From NCBI RefSeq assembly GCF_004341885.1, contig NZ_SLVX01000001.1, positions 248,001 to 312,000 on the forward strand: a stretch of DNA of 64,000 nucleotides, in the 5' to 3' direction. This DNA comes from Shinella granuli (GTDB lineage Bacteria > Pseudomonadota > Alphaproteobacteria > Rhizobiales > Rhizobiaceae). The position numbers were made by a program, and so were the translations under genes. Shown in pieces: positions 9,251 through 18,886 of the stretch. The notes under the pieces are model-generated. The model worked only from the letters and a program-made list of their open reading frames with translations. It made no database searches and had not been told where the DNA came from. Every line of letters begins with the position of its first letter. Position 1 is the stretch's first letter.

Positions 9251-10897
9251 ATGCGCGAAACAACCGGCAAGGCCGGCTTCCCCGCCGTCTGGCGGCCGCA
9301 GCTCGGCAGCATTGCCGTCAGCATCCTGACGGCGCTCTACCTGCTCGCCTTGACCAACCGCAGCTTCTGGTCGAAGGGCTGGCTCTATCTCGATGGCCGG
9401 CCGACCACGCTTTTCTCCATCGCCGTCGGCATTGCCTGCCTCTACATCGCGTTCTGCGTCGCGGTCTCGCTGAAATATGTGATGAAGCCGGTCTTCATCC
9501 TGCTCATCCTGGCAAGCGCCGCCGGCGCCTGGTTCATGGACCGCTACGGCGTGATCATCGACATGGAGATGATCCGCAACGCGGCCGAGACGAACAGCGC
9601 GGAGGCCGGGCACCTGATCACGCCGGGTTTCGTCCTGCACATGCTGGCCTATGGCGTGCTGCCCGCAGCGCTGCTCCTGTGGGTCAAGGTGCGTCACCAC
9701 ACCTTCTTCTGGAAGCTGCGCGCCAATCTCGCCATCATCCTGCCCGCGCTGGTCATCGCGCTGGTCGCCGGCCTTTCCCATGCCCGCGTCTATGCCGCCA
9801 CCGTGCGGGCGCATCACGACTGGTTCGAGACGCTGAACCCCTTCGTGCCGCTCGTCACGGCCGTGCAGTTCGCCGCCGGCCAGTCGGCCGATCGCAACGT
9901 GGTCGCCGCCCCGCTCGGCACGGATGCCCGTATCGGTGATGGTCCCGTCACCGGGCGCAAGCCGCGGCTGCTGGTCGTCGTTGCCGGCGAGACGGCGCGC
10001 GCCGCCAACTTTTCGCTCGGCGGTTATGCGCGCGAGACCAATCCCGAACTGAAGACGAAGGACATCCGCTATTTCGGCGACACGACGAGCTGCGGCACGG
10101 CGACCGCCGTCTCGCTGCCCTGCATGTTCTCCGTCTATACCCGCGCCGACTATTCGCACCGCAAGGGGCTGGAGGCCGAGAACCTGCTCGACGTGCTCGC
10201 CCATGCGGGCGTCGCCGTCGAATGGTGGGACAACAATACCGGCAGCAAGAAGATCGCCGCCCGCGTGAGGGAGCGCTCGCTGATCGCGGGCGGCAACCCG
10301 CGCGACTGCTCGGGCGGCGAGTGCCAGGACCAGGTGATGCTCGACGCGCTCGACGCCTGGATCGGCTCGGTGAAGGCGGACACCGTGCTGGTTCTGCACC
10401 AGATCGGCAGCCACGGCCCGTCCTATTACCTGCGGTATCCGGAGGCATTCCGCCGCTTCAGGCCGGATTGCCGCAGCGCCGAGTTTTCCGATTGCACGCG
10501 CGAGGAGATCGTGAATGCCTATGACAACACGATCGCCTATACCGACCATATCCTCGCCGGTGTGATCGACCGGCTGCAGAAGGCCGAAGGCAGCCTCGAC
10601 GTTTCGATGCTCTACATGTCCGACCACGGCGAATCGCTCGGCGAGCTCGGCCTCTACCTGCACGGCGCGCCTTACATGATCGCGCCGGGCGAGCAGACCC
10701 ATGTGCCCTTCGTGCTCTGGCTCGGCGAGGATGCGAAGGCCGCCTATTCCGGCGCCTGCCTCGATGCACAGACGGTGAAGCCGCAATCGCACGACATACT
10801 CTTCCACACCGTGCTCGGCATGATGCGGGTGGAAACCAAGGTGCGCGACCCCGCGCTCGACCTCATGTCCTCCTGCCGGCGCGGCGCCGTATCCTGA
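9251..10897 (+). CDS. eptA: Phosphoethanolamine--lipid A transferase (EptA-like)
   Basis: Inner-membrane enzyme that transfers phosphoethanolamine from phosphatidylethanolamine to lipid A on the periplasmic side, lowering surface charge and giving polymyxin resistance. The 548-residue product has five N-terminal helices (DUF1705 region, to about residue 180) and a sulfatase-like C-terminal domain with the GETARA motif (nucleophile Thr248), DNNTG, HQIGSHGP and SDHGES metal-site motifs, and several cysteines expected to form disulfides. The ATG at 9251 has AAAGGA six bases upstream; the longer frame to 9206 is not needed. A two-component pair follows directly, arguing for stress-controlled expression. 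Confidence 0.92.
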   Translation: MRETTGKAGFPAVWRPQLGSIAVSILTALYLLALTNRSFWSKGWLYLDGRPTTLFSIAVGIACLYIAFCVAVSLKYVMKPVFILLILASAAGAWFMDRYGVIIDMEMIRNAAETNSAEAGHLITPGFVLHMLAYGVLPAALLLWVKVRHHTFFWKLRANLAIILPALVIALVAGLSHARVYAATVRAHHDWFETLNPFVPLVTAVQFAAGQSADRNVVAAPLGTDARIGDGPVTGRKPRLLVVVAGETARAANFSLGGYARETNPELKTKDIRYFGDTTSCGTATAVSLPCMFSVYTRADYSHRKGLEAENLLDVLAHAGVAVEWWDNNTGSKKIAARVRERSLIAGGNPRDCSGGECQDQVMLDALDAWIGSVKADTVLVLHQIGSHGPSYYLRYPEAFRRFRPDCRSAEFSDCTREEIVNAYDNTIAYTDHILAGVIDRLQKAEGSLDVSMLYMSDHGESLGELGLYLHGAPYMIAPGEQTHVPFVLWLGEDAKAAYSGACLDAQTVKPQSHDILFHTVLGMMRVETKVRDPALDLMSSCRRGAVS

Positions 10898-11005
10898 TCG
10901 GGACGGGCGGTGGCAAGCCTGGCTTCCCCCGTGTATTCTCCGGTTTCGGAAGGTGACGCGCGGGCGCATGGGCAGGCCGTCGCCATGGTGCGGAGAGACG
11001 GGCGC

Positions 11006-11662
11006 GTGAGGGTTCTGCTGATCGAGGACGATGCCGTTCTGGGCGAGGCGGTGCGCGACTATGTGGCCGGGCTCGGCCATGCGGTCGACTGGATGCAGAC
11101 GCTCGAGGACGGCCGCACGGCGGCGGAGGCGGTCGGCTACGAGCTGATCCTGCTGGATCTCCGCCTGCCCGACGGCAGCGGGCTTTCGCTGCTGAAGGAC
11201 CTGCGCCGCGCCGGCACGGCGGTGCCGGTCATCATCCTCACCGCGCATGACCAGATTTCCGACCGTATCGAGGGCTTGAACAGCGGGGCGGACGACTATC
11301 TCGTCAAGCCGTTCAACCTCGGCGAGCTCGGCGCCCGTATGCTCGCCGTCGCGCGGCGCTACTCGGCCTCCTCGCTGCCGGTGCTGCAATCCGGGTCGCT
11401 GGCGATCGCGCTGGCCGACCGACGGGTCCTGCGCGATGGCGCGCCGGTCGATCTGTCCGGCCGCGAATGGGCCGTGCTGGCGCGGCTCGCCACGCGGCCG
11501 AATGCCGTCGTCTCCAAGGGCGAGATCGAGGAGGCGCTCTATGCCTTCGGCGCGGAGATCGAGAGCAACACGGTCGAGGTCTATGTCAGCCGGCTGCGCA
11601 AGAAGCTCGGCAAGGACTGCGTCGAGACGCTGCGCGGCATCGGCTACAGGCTCGGCCGATGA
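11006..11662 (+). CDS. OmpR-family response regulator (PmrA/QseB type)
   Basis: Receiver domain (residues 1-115) with the acidic pair EDD near the N-terminus, phospho-acceptor Asp in LLDLRLPDG, Thr in ILTAHD and Lys in LVKPF, followed by a winged-helix DNA-binding domain (about 130-218). The GTG at 11006 gives the conventional start RVLLIEDD and a family-typical 218 residues; an in-frame ATG at 10985 would add seven residues. It overlaps the kinase gene by 4 bp (ATGA) and lies 108 bp after eptA, which is its probable target by analogy with PmrA control of eptA. Confidence 0.9.
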   Translation: MRVLLIEDDAVLGEAVRDYVAGLGHAVDWMQTLEDGRTAAEAVGYELILLDLRLPDGSGLSLLKDLRRAGTAVPVIILTAHDQISDRIEGLNSGADDYLVKPFNLGELGARMLAVARRYSASSLPVLQSGSLAIALADRRVLRDGAPVDLSGREWAVLARLATRPNAVVSKGEIEEALYAFGAEIESNTVEVYVSRLRKKLGKDCVETLRGIGYRLGR

Positions 11663-13044
11663 CGGGGCCGGCACCGCAGAGCGGGAAACCGCACGCAAGC
11701 GCCTTCCGGCCGAAGAGCCTCGCCGGCCAGCTCATGCTGTGGATCACCGTCATCACCACCTGCCTCTGGCTCGTCGCGGTGGGGTTCGGCGCGCTCGTCA
11801 TGCAGGACGAGTTCGGCGAGATCTTCGACAGCGCCCTGCAGGAGACCGCCGAGCGCCTGGTGCCGCTCGTCATCGACGACCTCAACCGTCGCGACGACCT
11901 GAACGCCCCCCGGCGCATCGAGCGCTCGCCCGCGCAGCCCGGCGAGGAATACCTGACCTACCAGGTGCGCGACCGTGCGGGCCGGGTGCTGCTGCATTCG
12001 CACACCGCCTCGGCGGAACCGTTCGACGTGCCGCTGAGGGTCGGTTTCCGGGATGGCGCGCGGGGCCGGGTCTACACCGCCGCGACGGCGGACGGCTCGA
12101 TCTTCGTGCAGGTGGAGGATTCGGCCGAGGAGCGGCGGGAGGCGATGCTGGAGGGCGCGCTGGCGCTGCTGCTGCCGGTGCTGCTCATCGTGCCGGTCAC
12201 GGTGCTGGCCGTGTGGTTCGTCGTGCGCCGCGTGCTCCGGCCGGTCGAGACGCTGCGGGCGGCGATCGGTGAAAAGGACGGCGGCAATCTCGCGGCGATC
12301 GCGGCGGCGGGCCTGCCGCAGGAACTGCAGCCGATCCTGCGCTCCGTCAATCTCCTGCTCGCGCGCCTGCGCGCCGCGCTGGCGGCGGAGCGGGAATTCA
12401 CCGCCAACAGCGCGCATGAACTGCGCACGCCGATCGCCGGCGCGCTGGCGCAGACGCAACTGCTCACGGCCGAACTGAAGGACGGCCCGACCCGTGCCCG
12501 CGCCCGGCAGATCGAGGCCTCCCTACAGAAGCTGACGAAACTCACCGAAAAGCTGCTCCAGCTTGCCCGCGCCGAGGCCGGGATCGGCGTCAGCGACACG
12601 ACCTTCGACCTCGTGGATGTGCTCGGCGTCGTCGTCACGGATTTCCAGCGCGCATCGGACGCGGCAAGCCGCATCCGCTTCCGGAACGATCTCGCGGGAC
12701 CGGCCTTGCGCGAGGGCACGGCCGACGCCTTCGCCATCGTGCTGCGCAACCTCGTCGAAAACGCGCTGCTGCACGGGCGGGCGGATGAACCGGTCGAGAT
12801 CCATCTCACCGAAACGGGCATCGTCAGCATCCGCAACGGCGCGCCTGTTCTGTCCGAGGCGGAGCTTGGCGCGGTGCGCAAGCGCTTTTCCCGCGGCAGG
12901 ACGCTTGCCGCGGGCTCCGGTCTCGGGCTTTCCATCGCCGAGCGGCTGTTGGCGCAGATGCGCGCCAGCCTCGTCCTCACATCGCCCATTGCCGGGCGTG
13001 TTGACGGTTTCCAGGCAGACATCGTGTTTCCGGCCGCGCACTGA
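11659..13044 (+). CDS. Sensor histidine kinase (PmrB/QseC type)
   Basis: A 461-residue inner-membrane kinase: cytoplasmic N-terminus, first helix (about 27-50), a short periplasmic sensor domain, second helix (about 165-190), then HisKA with the phospho-acceptor His in SAHELRTPIAG, and a HATPase_c domain whose N box is NLVENALLHG and whose G box is GSGLGLSIAE. The periplasmic loop of ~110 residues resembles the 2CSK_N type of QseC/PmrB sensors. It is co-translated with the response regulator and likely senses envelope stress such as cationic peptides or metals; the signal itself is not visible in the sequence. Confidence 0.88.
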   Translation: MTGPAPQSGKPHASAFRPKSLAGQLMLWITVITTCLWLVAVGFGALVMQDEFGEIFDSALQETAERLVPLVIDDLNRRDDLNAPRRIERSPAQPGEEYLTYQVRDRAGRVLLHSHTASAEPFDVPLRVGFRDGARGRVYTAATADGSIFVQVEDSAEERREAMLEGALALLLPVLLIVPVTVLAVWFVVRRVLRPVETLRAAIGEKDGGNLAAIAAAGLPQELQPILRSVNLLLARLRAALAAEREFTANSAHELRTPIAGALAQTQLLTAELKDGPTRARARQIEASLQKLTKLTEKLLQLARAEAGIGVSDTTFDLVDVLGVVVTDFQRASDAASRIRFRNDLAGPALREGTADAFAIVLRNLVENALLHGRADEPVEIHLTETGIVSIRNGAPVLSEAELGAVRKRFSRGRTLAAGSGLGLSIAERLLAQMRASLVLTSPIAGRVDGFQADIVFPAAH

Positions 13045-13216
13045 CGCCGCCCGGCATTTCCCCTGCCTCATTTCTGAACAGTCTCGTTTCCCGGCATTCC
13101 CGCGCGGGCGGCCCGATGCGAATGCCCACATTTTTTTCCATTAGCATGTGAGAAACCTGTGGCTTTTTGCCTTATTGTGTGGTTTTCTGTGGCTCTAATC
13201 AAAAAAGGTGGGGAAC

Positions 13217-13438
13217 ATGGGTCGCAAACCGGAAGACTATGCGCGGCTGCTCGCCAGCGCGCTTTGCAAACTGCATGCAGCGGAGTGCCAGGGGGCATCG
13301 CCGCTCATCTCGGAAGACAGCGTGCGCGTGATCAGCGAAACCATCGCCGCGGCGATGGAGGATGCTCGAAAAATTCATATCGAACAGGAGCTTGCGGCGA
13401 TGCGTGAACGCCGTGAGCGCATTCGTCTACATTCCTGA
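13217..13438 (+). CDS. Small hypothetical protein (73 aa)
   Basis: No family recognised. The product is soluble and largely helical, with a charged C-terminal coil rich in Glu/Arg (about residues 45-70). The ATG at 13217 lies behind a G-rich AGGTGGGG sequence; a GTG at 13208 is also possible. The upstream 100 bp is unusually A+T-rich for this window and contains repeated TGTGG-plus-T-run motifs, suggesting a real promoter. It stands alone between the eptA regulators and the sigma-54 regulator. Confidence 0.5.
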   Translation: MGRKPEDYARLLASALCKLHAAECQGASPLISEDSVRVISETIAAAMEDARKIHIEQELAAMRERRERIRLHS

Positions 13439-13454
13439 CAATTCCTCCCGCTCT

Positions 13455-13485
13455 GCCGCCGCGCTCGCCTTGTGCTCGCGGCGGC
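13455..13485 (+). terminator. GC-rich hairpin after the small hypothetical gene
   Basis: GCCGCCGCG and CGCGGCGGC form a nine-base-pair stem around a 13-base loop, followed after GG by CTTTCT. The weak T tract makes termination possible rather than certain. Confidence 0.35.
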
Positions 13486-13587
13486 GGCTTTCTATGGTAG
13501 GTGTTCAAGCCGTCCGGGCAGAAGCGTGCAGCGCTTTCGCATCCGGGCGTGCAAACCTGACGCGCCTGACCATCGGGAGGAGATGAG

Positions 13588-14970
13588 GTGTCGACTGAAG
13601 CCGCGCGCGTGCTGCGCGACACGTCCGCCGACCCGGAATTCGGGCCGTGGCTGGCGCAGGCCTCGATCCTCGTCGTCGACGACGAGCCGGGCATGCGCAA
13701 CTTCCTGATGCGCACGCTCGGGCCGCGCTGCCGCCAACTGGAGCTGGCGGCCGATACGGACGAGGCCTCGCGCAAGCTCGACCAGAACCATTTCGACGTG
13801 GTCATCCTCGACAACATCATGCCGAAGAAGAACGGCGTGGAATGGCTTGCCGAGCAGCGGGCCATCGGCTTCTTCGCCGATGCCATCCTGATGACCGCCT
13901 ATGCCGACCTCGAAACCGCGATCCAGGCGCTCAGGGCCGGCGCGGTCGATTTCATCCTGAAACCCTTCCGCTCCAACCAGTTGCTCAATGCCGTCGCGCG
14001 CTGCCTCGACCGCATCCGCCTGCAGCGCGAAAACTACGTGCTGCGCTACGAGTTGAAGGCGACGTCCGACCATATCCTCCTGCGCGACCGGCTGATCGGC
14101 GAATCGACGGCCATCGCCCGCGTGCGCGAAACCATCGCCCGCGTCGCCCCGCTGCCGACCTCGGTCCTGCTCACTGGCCAGTCGGGCACCGGCAAGGAGG
14201 TGGCGGCCCGCTCGCTGCACACGCTGTCCGACCGCGCGGCGAAACCCTTCGTGCCGGTCAATTGCGGGGCGATCCCGGCGGATATGATCGAAAGCGAGCT
14301 GTTCGGCCACCTGAAGGGCGCCTTCACCGGCGCCGAACGGGCGCGCGAGGGCCTGTTCCTGCATGCACAGGGCGGCACGCTCTTCCTCGACGAGATCAGC
14401 GAGATGCCGCCGGCCACGCAAAGCAAGCTGCTGCGCGTGCTGGAGGATCGCAAGGTGCGGCCCGTCGGTTCCGAACGCGAGGTGCCGGTCGATCTGCGCT
14501 TCGTCTTCGCCACCAATGCGGAGCTGGAAAAGGAGGTGCAGGCCGGGCGCTTCCGGGCCGATCTCTTCTTCCGCATCAATGTCATGCAGATCCACCTGCC
14601 GCCGCTGAAGGACCGCGACGGCGATGCGGTGGAGCTGGCCGTCCTCTTCATGAAGAAGCTCTCGGCGCAGCTCGCCATGCCCGCCGTGCCGATCGACGAG
14701 GCGGCCCGCCGGGCGCTATCGGCCTATGACTGGCCGGGCAATGTGCGCGAACTGCGCAATCTCATCGAGCGCACGCTGATCCTCGGCCGCTTCCCGGACG
14801 GATTCGGGCAGGCGGCGGCCGGCAGGGAGGGCGGCTCGCTTGCCGATGTCGAGCGGCGCCACATCCTCTCGGTGCTTGCCGCCTGCAATGGCCAGCGCGA
14901 CGAGGCGGCGCGCCAGCTCGGCATTTCCCGCAAGACGATCGACCGCAAGCTGGCGGCCTGGGATGGCTGA
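13588..14970 (+). CDS. Sigma-54-dependent response regulator (NtrC/DctD family)
   Basis: A 460-residue enhancer-binding protein. The receiver domain (about 20-140) has the DDE acidic cluster, phospho-acceptor Asp in VVILDNIMPKKNG, MTAYAD and the KPF lysine. The central AAA+ domain has Walker A GQSGTGKE, the sigma-54-contacting GAFTGA loop intact, Walker B LFLDEI and the arginine-finger region; a Fis-type HTH forms the C-terminus (ARQLGISRKTIDRKL). The GTG start has GGGAGGAG upstream. It overlaps the kinase gene by 8 bp, and a sigma-54 promoter with twin palindromes precedes the transporter gene downstream, which is the obvious target. Confidence 0.92.
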   Translation: MSTEAARVLRDTSADPEFGPWLAQASILVVDDEPGMRNFLMRTLGPRCRQLELAADTDEASRKLDQNHFDVVILDNIMPKKNGVEWLAEQRAIGFFADAILMTAYADLETAIQALRAGAVDFILKPFRSNQLLNAVARCLDRIRLQRENYVLRYELKATSDHILLRDRLIGESTAIARVRETIARVAPLPTSVLLTGQSGTGKEVAARSLHTLSDRAAKPFVPVNCGAIPADMIESELFGHLKGAFTGAERAREGLFLHAQGGTLFLDEISEMPPATQSKLLRVLEDRKVRPVGSEREVPVDLRFVFATNAELEKEVQAGRFRADLFFRINVMQIHLPPLKDRDGDAVELAVLFMKKLSAQLAMPAVPIDEAARRALSAYDWPGNVRELRNLIERTLILGRFPDGFGQAAAGREGGSLADVERRHILSVLAACNGQRDEAARQLGISRKTIDRKLAAWDG

Positions 14971-16975
14971 CGGCAGGCAGGGCGTCATCCGGCCGGCGCG
15001 CTCGGTGCGCTACCGGCTGCTGGCCATCGCGCTCCTGCCGATGCTGGTAATCCTGCCGCTCCTGCTCGGCATCACCGTCTACCGCTGGAACGAGAAGTTC
15101 GACGCCACGCTGATCTCCAAGGTCAACGGCGACCTCACCATCGCGCACCAGTATCTCGCCCATATCCTCGACAATACCGGCGAGCACGTCACCGCGCTCG
15201 GCGGCTCCGTGCGCTTCCGCGACAGCGCCGGCGACACCGGCGCGCTGAAAGCCCTGCTCGACGAGGCGCGGGCGCGGCTGGAGCTCGATTTCCTCTATGT
15301 CATCGCGCCCGACGGCCGGCTCGTCGTCTCCGTGACCGCGACCACGGCGGAAACGCTGCGCACCGACTGGCCGGTCATCCGCGACGCGCTGGCCGGCAAG
15401 CCGGCGACGGGGGTGGATATCTTCGAGAACGCCGATCTCGAACGGCTCTCGCCCGACCTTGCCGCCCGCGCGCGGCTGCCGCTCGTCTCGACGCCGAATG
15501 CGGTGCCGACCGAGCGCACGGAGGAGACGCGCGGCATGGTCGTGCAGAGTGCCAGCCCCGTCACGCTCGGCGACGGGCGCGCGGCGGTGCTCGTCGGCGG
15601 CATCCTGCTCAACCAGAACCTCGTCTTCATCGACACGATCAACGACCTCGTCTACCGCGAGGCGAGCCTGCCGGAGGGCAGCCAGGGCACGGCGACGCTG
15701 TTCCTCGACGACGTGCGCATCAGCACGAATGTGCGCCTGTTCGAAGGGCGCCGCGCGCTCGGCACGCGCGTCTCGGCCGCCGTGCGCTCGGCCGTGCTGG
15801 GCGAGGGGCGCACCTGGCTCGACAGCGCCTTCGTCGTCAACGACTGGTACATTTCCGCCTACGAGCCGATCACCGACAGCCGCGGCGAGCGCGTCGGCAT
15901 GCTCTATGTCGGCTTCCTCGAGGCGCCGTTCACGGCGGCGAAGTACCAGACGGTGCTCACCATCGTCGTCGCCTTCCTCGCCATCACGGCGGCCAGCGTG
16001 CCGATCTTTCTGCGCTGGGCGCGCGGCATCTTCGAGCCGCTGGAGCGGGTGGACGCCACCATCGCGCGGGTGGAGAGCGGCGATCTCGGTGCGCGCACCG
16101 GTCCGGTCGACAGCCAGGACGAGATCGGCCGCGTCGCCGTGCATCTCGACGACCTCCTGAACCAGCTCGAGCAGAACGATCTGGAGTTGCGCCGCTGGAA
16201 CGAGGAGCTGAATGCGCGCGTCGACGAGCGCACCCGCGAGCTGCAGCTCGCCAACCGCCGGCTGGAGGCGACGACCAAGCAGCTCATCCTGTCGGAAAAG
16301 CTTGCCGCCATCGGCGAGATCACCGCCGGCGTTGCCCATGAGATCAACAACCCGATCGCCGTCATGCAGGGCAATCTGGAGGTCATCCGCTCCGTGGTCG
16401 GCGACCGGGCGGCGCTGGCCAAGGTCGAGTTCCAGCTCCTCGACGAACAGATCCAGCGCATCAGCCAGATCGTCACGAAACTCCTGCAATTCGCCAAGCC
16501 CGAGGAATTCGCCGGTTTCGTCGATCGCCATGCGCCCGGCACGGCGGTGGCCGATTGCATGCCGCTCGTCCAGCACCTGCTCGCCAGGGCGGCGATCGAG
16601 GTGCGGCTGGAGGACACGGCCGAACGGCTGGTGCTGATGAACCGCACCGAGCTGCAGCAGGTCGTCGTCAACCTCGTCGTCAACGCCATCCACGCCATGC
16701 CGGATGGCGGCAGGCTGACCATCGTCACCCGCGACAGCGACCGCGGCGGGCGCCCGGGCGTCGAGATCGTCGTCAGCGATACCGGGGTCGGCATGGAGCC
16801 GGATCTCGTCGCAAAGGTCTTCGATCCGTTCTTCACCACGAAGCGGCAGGAGGGCACGGGCCTCGGCCTTTCCATCAGCCAGACGCTGGTGACGCGGCAG
16901 GGCGGCGCCATCTCGGTGGCGAGCCGGCCGGGCGAGGGCGCGACCTTCACCATCTGGCTGCCCGAGGCGGCCTGA
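14963..16975 (+). CDS. Cache-domain sensor histidine kinase
   Basis: A 670-residue kinase with an N-terminal helix (about 14-34), a ~290-residue periplasmic region of double-Cache type (LDFLYVIAPDGRLV is typical), a second helix (about 325-350), HAMP, coiled coil, HisKA with the phospho-acceptor in VAHEINNPIAV, and HATPase_c (NLVVNAIHAM, DTGVGM, GTGLGLSIS). Such DctB/MifS-like sensors usually bind small organic acids. It is coupled to the sigma-54 regulator by an 8-bp overlap; the nearby OFA transporter suggests a carboxylate ligand, which is inference. Confidence 0.88.
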   Translation: MADGRQGVIRPARSVRYRLLAIALLPMLVILPLLLGITVYRWNEKFDATLISKVNGDLTIAHQYLAHILDNTGEHVTALGGSVRFRDSAGDTGALKALLDEARARLELDFLYVIAPDGRLVVSVTATTAETLRTDWPVIRDALAGKPATGVDIFENADLERLSPDLAARARLPLVSTPNAVPTERTEETRGMVVQSASPVTLGDGRAAVLVGGILLNQNLVFIDTINDLVYREASLPEGSQGTATLFLDDVRISTNVRLFEGRRALGTRVSAAVRSAVLGEGRTWLDSAFVVNDWYISAYEPITDSRGERVGMLYVGFLEAPFTAAKYQTVLTIVVAFLAITAASVPIFLRWARGIFEPLERVDATIARVESGDLGARTGPVDSQDEIGRVAVHLDDLLNQLEQNDLELRRWNEELNARVDERTRELQLANRRLEATTKQLILSEKLAAIGEITAGVAHEINNPIAVMQGNLEVIRSVVGDRAALAKVEFQLLDEQIQRISQIVTKLLQFAKPEEFAGFVDRHAPGTAVADCMPLVQHLLARAAIEVRLEDTAERLVLMNRTELQQVVVNLVVNAIHAMPDGGRLTIVTRDSDRGGRPGVEIVVSDTGVGMEPDLVAKVFDPFFTTKRQEGTGLGLSISQTLVTRQGGAISVASRPGEGATFTIWLPEAA

Positions 16976-16976
16976 C

Positions 16977-17011
16977 CGGACACTTTGTCCGCCCTCCGGA
17001 CAAAGTGTCCG
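16977..17011 (+). promoter_or_regulatory. Twin palindromes: probable enhancer site, possible terminator
   Basis: Two copies of GGACA-N3-TGTCC lie in opposite orientation (16978-16990 and 16998-17010), so the region is also one perfect inverted repeat with 15-base arms (16977-16991 and 16997-17011) and a CCCTC loop. It starts just after the kinase stop. The centres are about 20 bp apart and lie roughly 85-105 bp upstream of the expected start of the sigma-54 promoter, typical for an NtrC-family activator. The arms are followed by TTTTACTCCCGTTTTTT, so the same DNA could also end the regulator transcript. Confidence 0.65.
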
Positions 17012-17062
17012 TTTTACTCCCGTTTTTTCTTCCAACCTCCTGATTCCAAAGGACATCCATTC

Positions 17063-17078
17063 TGGCATGGGCCTTGCT
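17063..17078 (+). promoter_or_regulatory. Sigma-54 (-24/-12) promoter of the OFA transporter
   Basis: TGGCATGGGCCTTGCT matches the RpoN consensus TGGCAC-N5-TTGCW at all positions except the last base of the -24 element, with the correct N5 spacing. It is 135 bp upstream of the transporter ATG, on the same strand, downstream of the twin palindromes and adjacent to genes for a sigma-54 activator and its kinase. Confidence 0.8.
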
Positions 17079-17213
17079 TCGGTCCGCGCGGGAGGTTCGG
17101 CCTCCGGCCGCCTGCAGGAGGGATGCAGGCATCCGGGCGTCGAAGGGGCGGTTTTCGCCGGCTCCCCATCACGAAAATCTTCGCACCGAGGGGTGCGTCG
17201 CGGAGGAGACCCA

Positions 17214-18866
17214 ATGACTGCATCGACCGAGACCTATGCCGGCGACTATTCCGGCAGCATCCTCGACCGGGAGCGCATCATCGCCAAACCCGGCTTCAAC
17301 CGCTGGCTCGTTCCGCCGGCCGCGCTCGCCATCCATCTCTGCATCGGCATGGCCTACGGCTTCAGCGTGTTCTGGCTGCCGCTGTCCAGGGCCATTCCGG
17401 GCGCTGCCGATGCGGCCTGCGCCGATCTCAACCTCGTCTCCGCGCTCTTCACCACGAGCTGCAACTGGCGCGTCGCCGATCTCGGCTGGATCTACACGCT
17501 GTTCTTCGTGCTGCTCGGCTGTTCGGCGGCCATCTGGGGCGGCTGGCTGGAGCGCGTCGGCCCGCGCAAGGCGGGCTTCGTCTCGGCCTGCTGCTGGTGC
17601 GGCGGCATCGTCGTCGCGGCGCTCGGCGTCATGACCCATCAATTGTGGCTGATGTGGCTCGGCGCGGGCGTCATCGGCGGCATCGGCCTCGGCCTCGGCT
17701 ACATCTCCCCGGTCTCCACGCTGATCAAGTGGTTCCCGGACCGGCGCGGCATGGCGACCGGCATGGCGATCATGGGGTTCGGCGGCGGCGCGATGATCGG
17801 CGCCCCGCTCGCGAACCTCCTGATGAACGTCTTCAAGACCGACACGACGGCCGGCGTCTGGCAGACCTTCCTCGTCATGGCCGCCATCTATTTCTGCTTC
17901 ATGATGGGCGGTGCCTTCGGCTACCGCATTCCGCCGGCCGGCTGGCGGCCGGAGGGCTGGACGCCGCCGGCCTCCAAGTCGACGATGATCACCACCAAGC
18001 ATGTCCACCTGCGCGACGCGCACAAGACGACGCAGTTCTGGCTGATCTGGCTGGTGCTCTGCCTCAACGTCTCGGCCGGCATCGGCGTCATCGGCATGGC
18101 CTCGCCGATGCTGCAGGAAATCTTCGGCGGCCGCCTCATCGGCCAGCCCGAGCTGAGTTTCGGCCAGCTCGATACCGACCAGAAGGCCGCCATCGCGGCG
18201 ATCGCCGCGGGCTTTACCGGCCTGCTCTCGCTGTTCAACATCGGCGGGCGCTTCGTCTGGGCCTCGCTCTCCGACAAGATCGGCCGCAAGAACACCTATT
18301 ATACCTTCTTCATCCTCGGCATCGTGCTCTACGCGCTCGCGCCGACGCTGGCGGACATGGGCAGCAAGGCGCTCTTCGTGCTCGCTTTCGGCATCATCCT
18401 GTCGATGTATGGCGGGGGCTTCGCCACCGTTCCGGCCTATCTCGCCGACATCTTCGGCACGCAGTTCGTCGGTGCGATCCATGGCCGCCTGCTGACCGCC
18501 TGGGCGACCGCCGGCATCGTCGGCCCGGTCGTGGTCAACTATATCCGCGAGGCGCAGATCGCCGCCGGCGTGGCGCCGGGGCCGGCGCTCTATACCGGCA
18601 CCATGTACATCCTCGCCGGCATGCTGGCGCTCGGCCTCATCGCCAACATGCTGGTGCGGCCGCTTTCCGACAAATGGTTCATGTCGGACGAGGAGGTCGC
18701 CTCCCTGCAGGCGAAGACCGCGGCCGCCAATGCCGGCCCGACCGGTTCCTTCGGCATCGGCAAGGGCGGGCTCGACGCCAGGGCGGCGCTCGCCTGGGCC
18801 GTCGTCGGCCTTCCGCTCCTCTGGGGCATCTGGGTGACGCTGAAGAGCACCGCCGCGCTGTTCTGA
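17214..18866 (+). CDS. OFA-family MFS transporter (oxalate/formate antiporter-like)
   Basis: A 550-residue 12-helix major facilitator protein of the oxalate:formate antiporter family, with a 35-residue cytosolic lead, the family's GxGxGxGY loop ([11 protein letters not shown]) and the DRRGMATG motif after helix 4. Beyond the MFS core there is an extra C-terminal hydrophobic segment (about 525-548) that resembles the separate small subunit encoded next to many proteobacterial OFA transporters. The ATG at 17214 has GGAGGAG upstream. The substrate is probably a monocarboxylate or dicarboxylate such as oxalate, judged from family and from the Cache kinase; this is not demonstrated. Confidence 0.82.
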   Translation: MTASTETYAGDYSGSILDRERIIAKPGFNRWLVPPAALAIHLCIGMAYGFSVFWLPLSRAIPGAADAACADLNLVSALFTTSCNWRVADLGWIYTLFFVLLGCSAAIWGGWLERVGPRKAGFVSACCWCGGIVVAALGVMTHQLWLMWLGAGVIGGIGLGLGYISPVSTLIKWFPDRRGMATGMAIMGFGGGAMIGAPLANLLMNVFKTDTTAGVWQTFLVMAAIYFCFMMGGAFGYRIPPAGWRPEGWTPPASKSTMITTKHVHLRDAHKTTQFWLIWLVLCLNVSAGIGVIGMASPMLQEIFGGRLIGQPELSFGQLDTDQKAAIAAIAAGFTGLLSLFNIGGRFVWASLSDKIGRKNTYYTFFILGIVLYALAPTLADMGSKALFVLAFGIILSMYGGGFATVPAYLADIFGTQFVGAIHGRLLTAWATAGIVGPVVVNYIREAQIAAGVAPGPALYTGTMYILAGMLALGLIANMLVRPLSDKWFMSDEEVASLQAKTAAANAGPTGSFGIGKGGLDARAALAWAVVGLPLLWGIWVTLKSTAALF

Positions 18867-18886
18867 GATCCTTCCGGAGACGCCCT

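Noticed and set aside
9167-11698. 843-residue minus-strand frame opposite eptA and the response regulator
   Set aside because: Antisense shadow; the plus-strand genes carry intact catalytic motifs.
14762-17068. 768-residue minus-strand frame opposite the Cache kinase
   Set aside because: Composition is that of an antisense shadow, and it would read through the sigma-54 control region.
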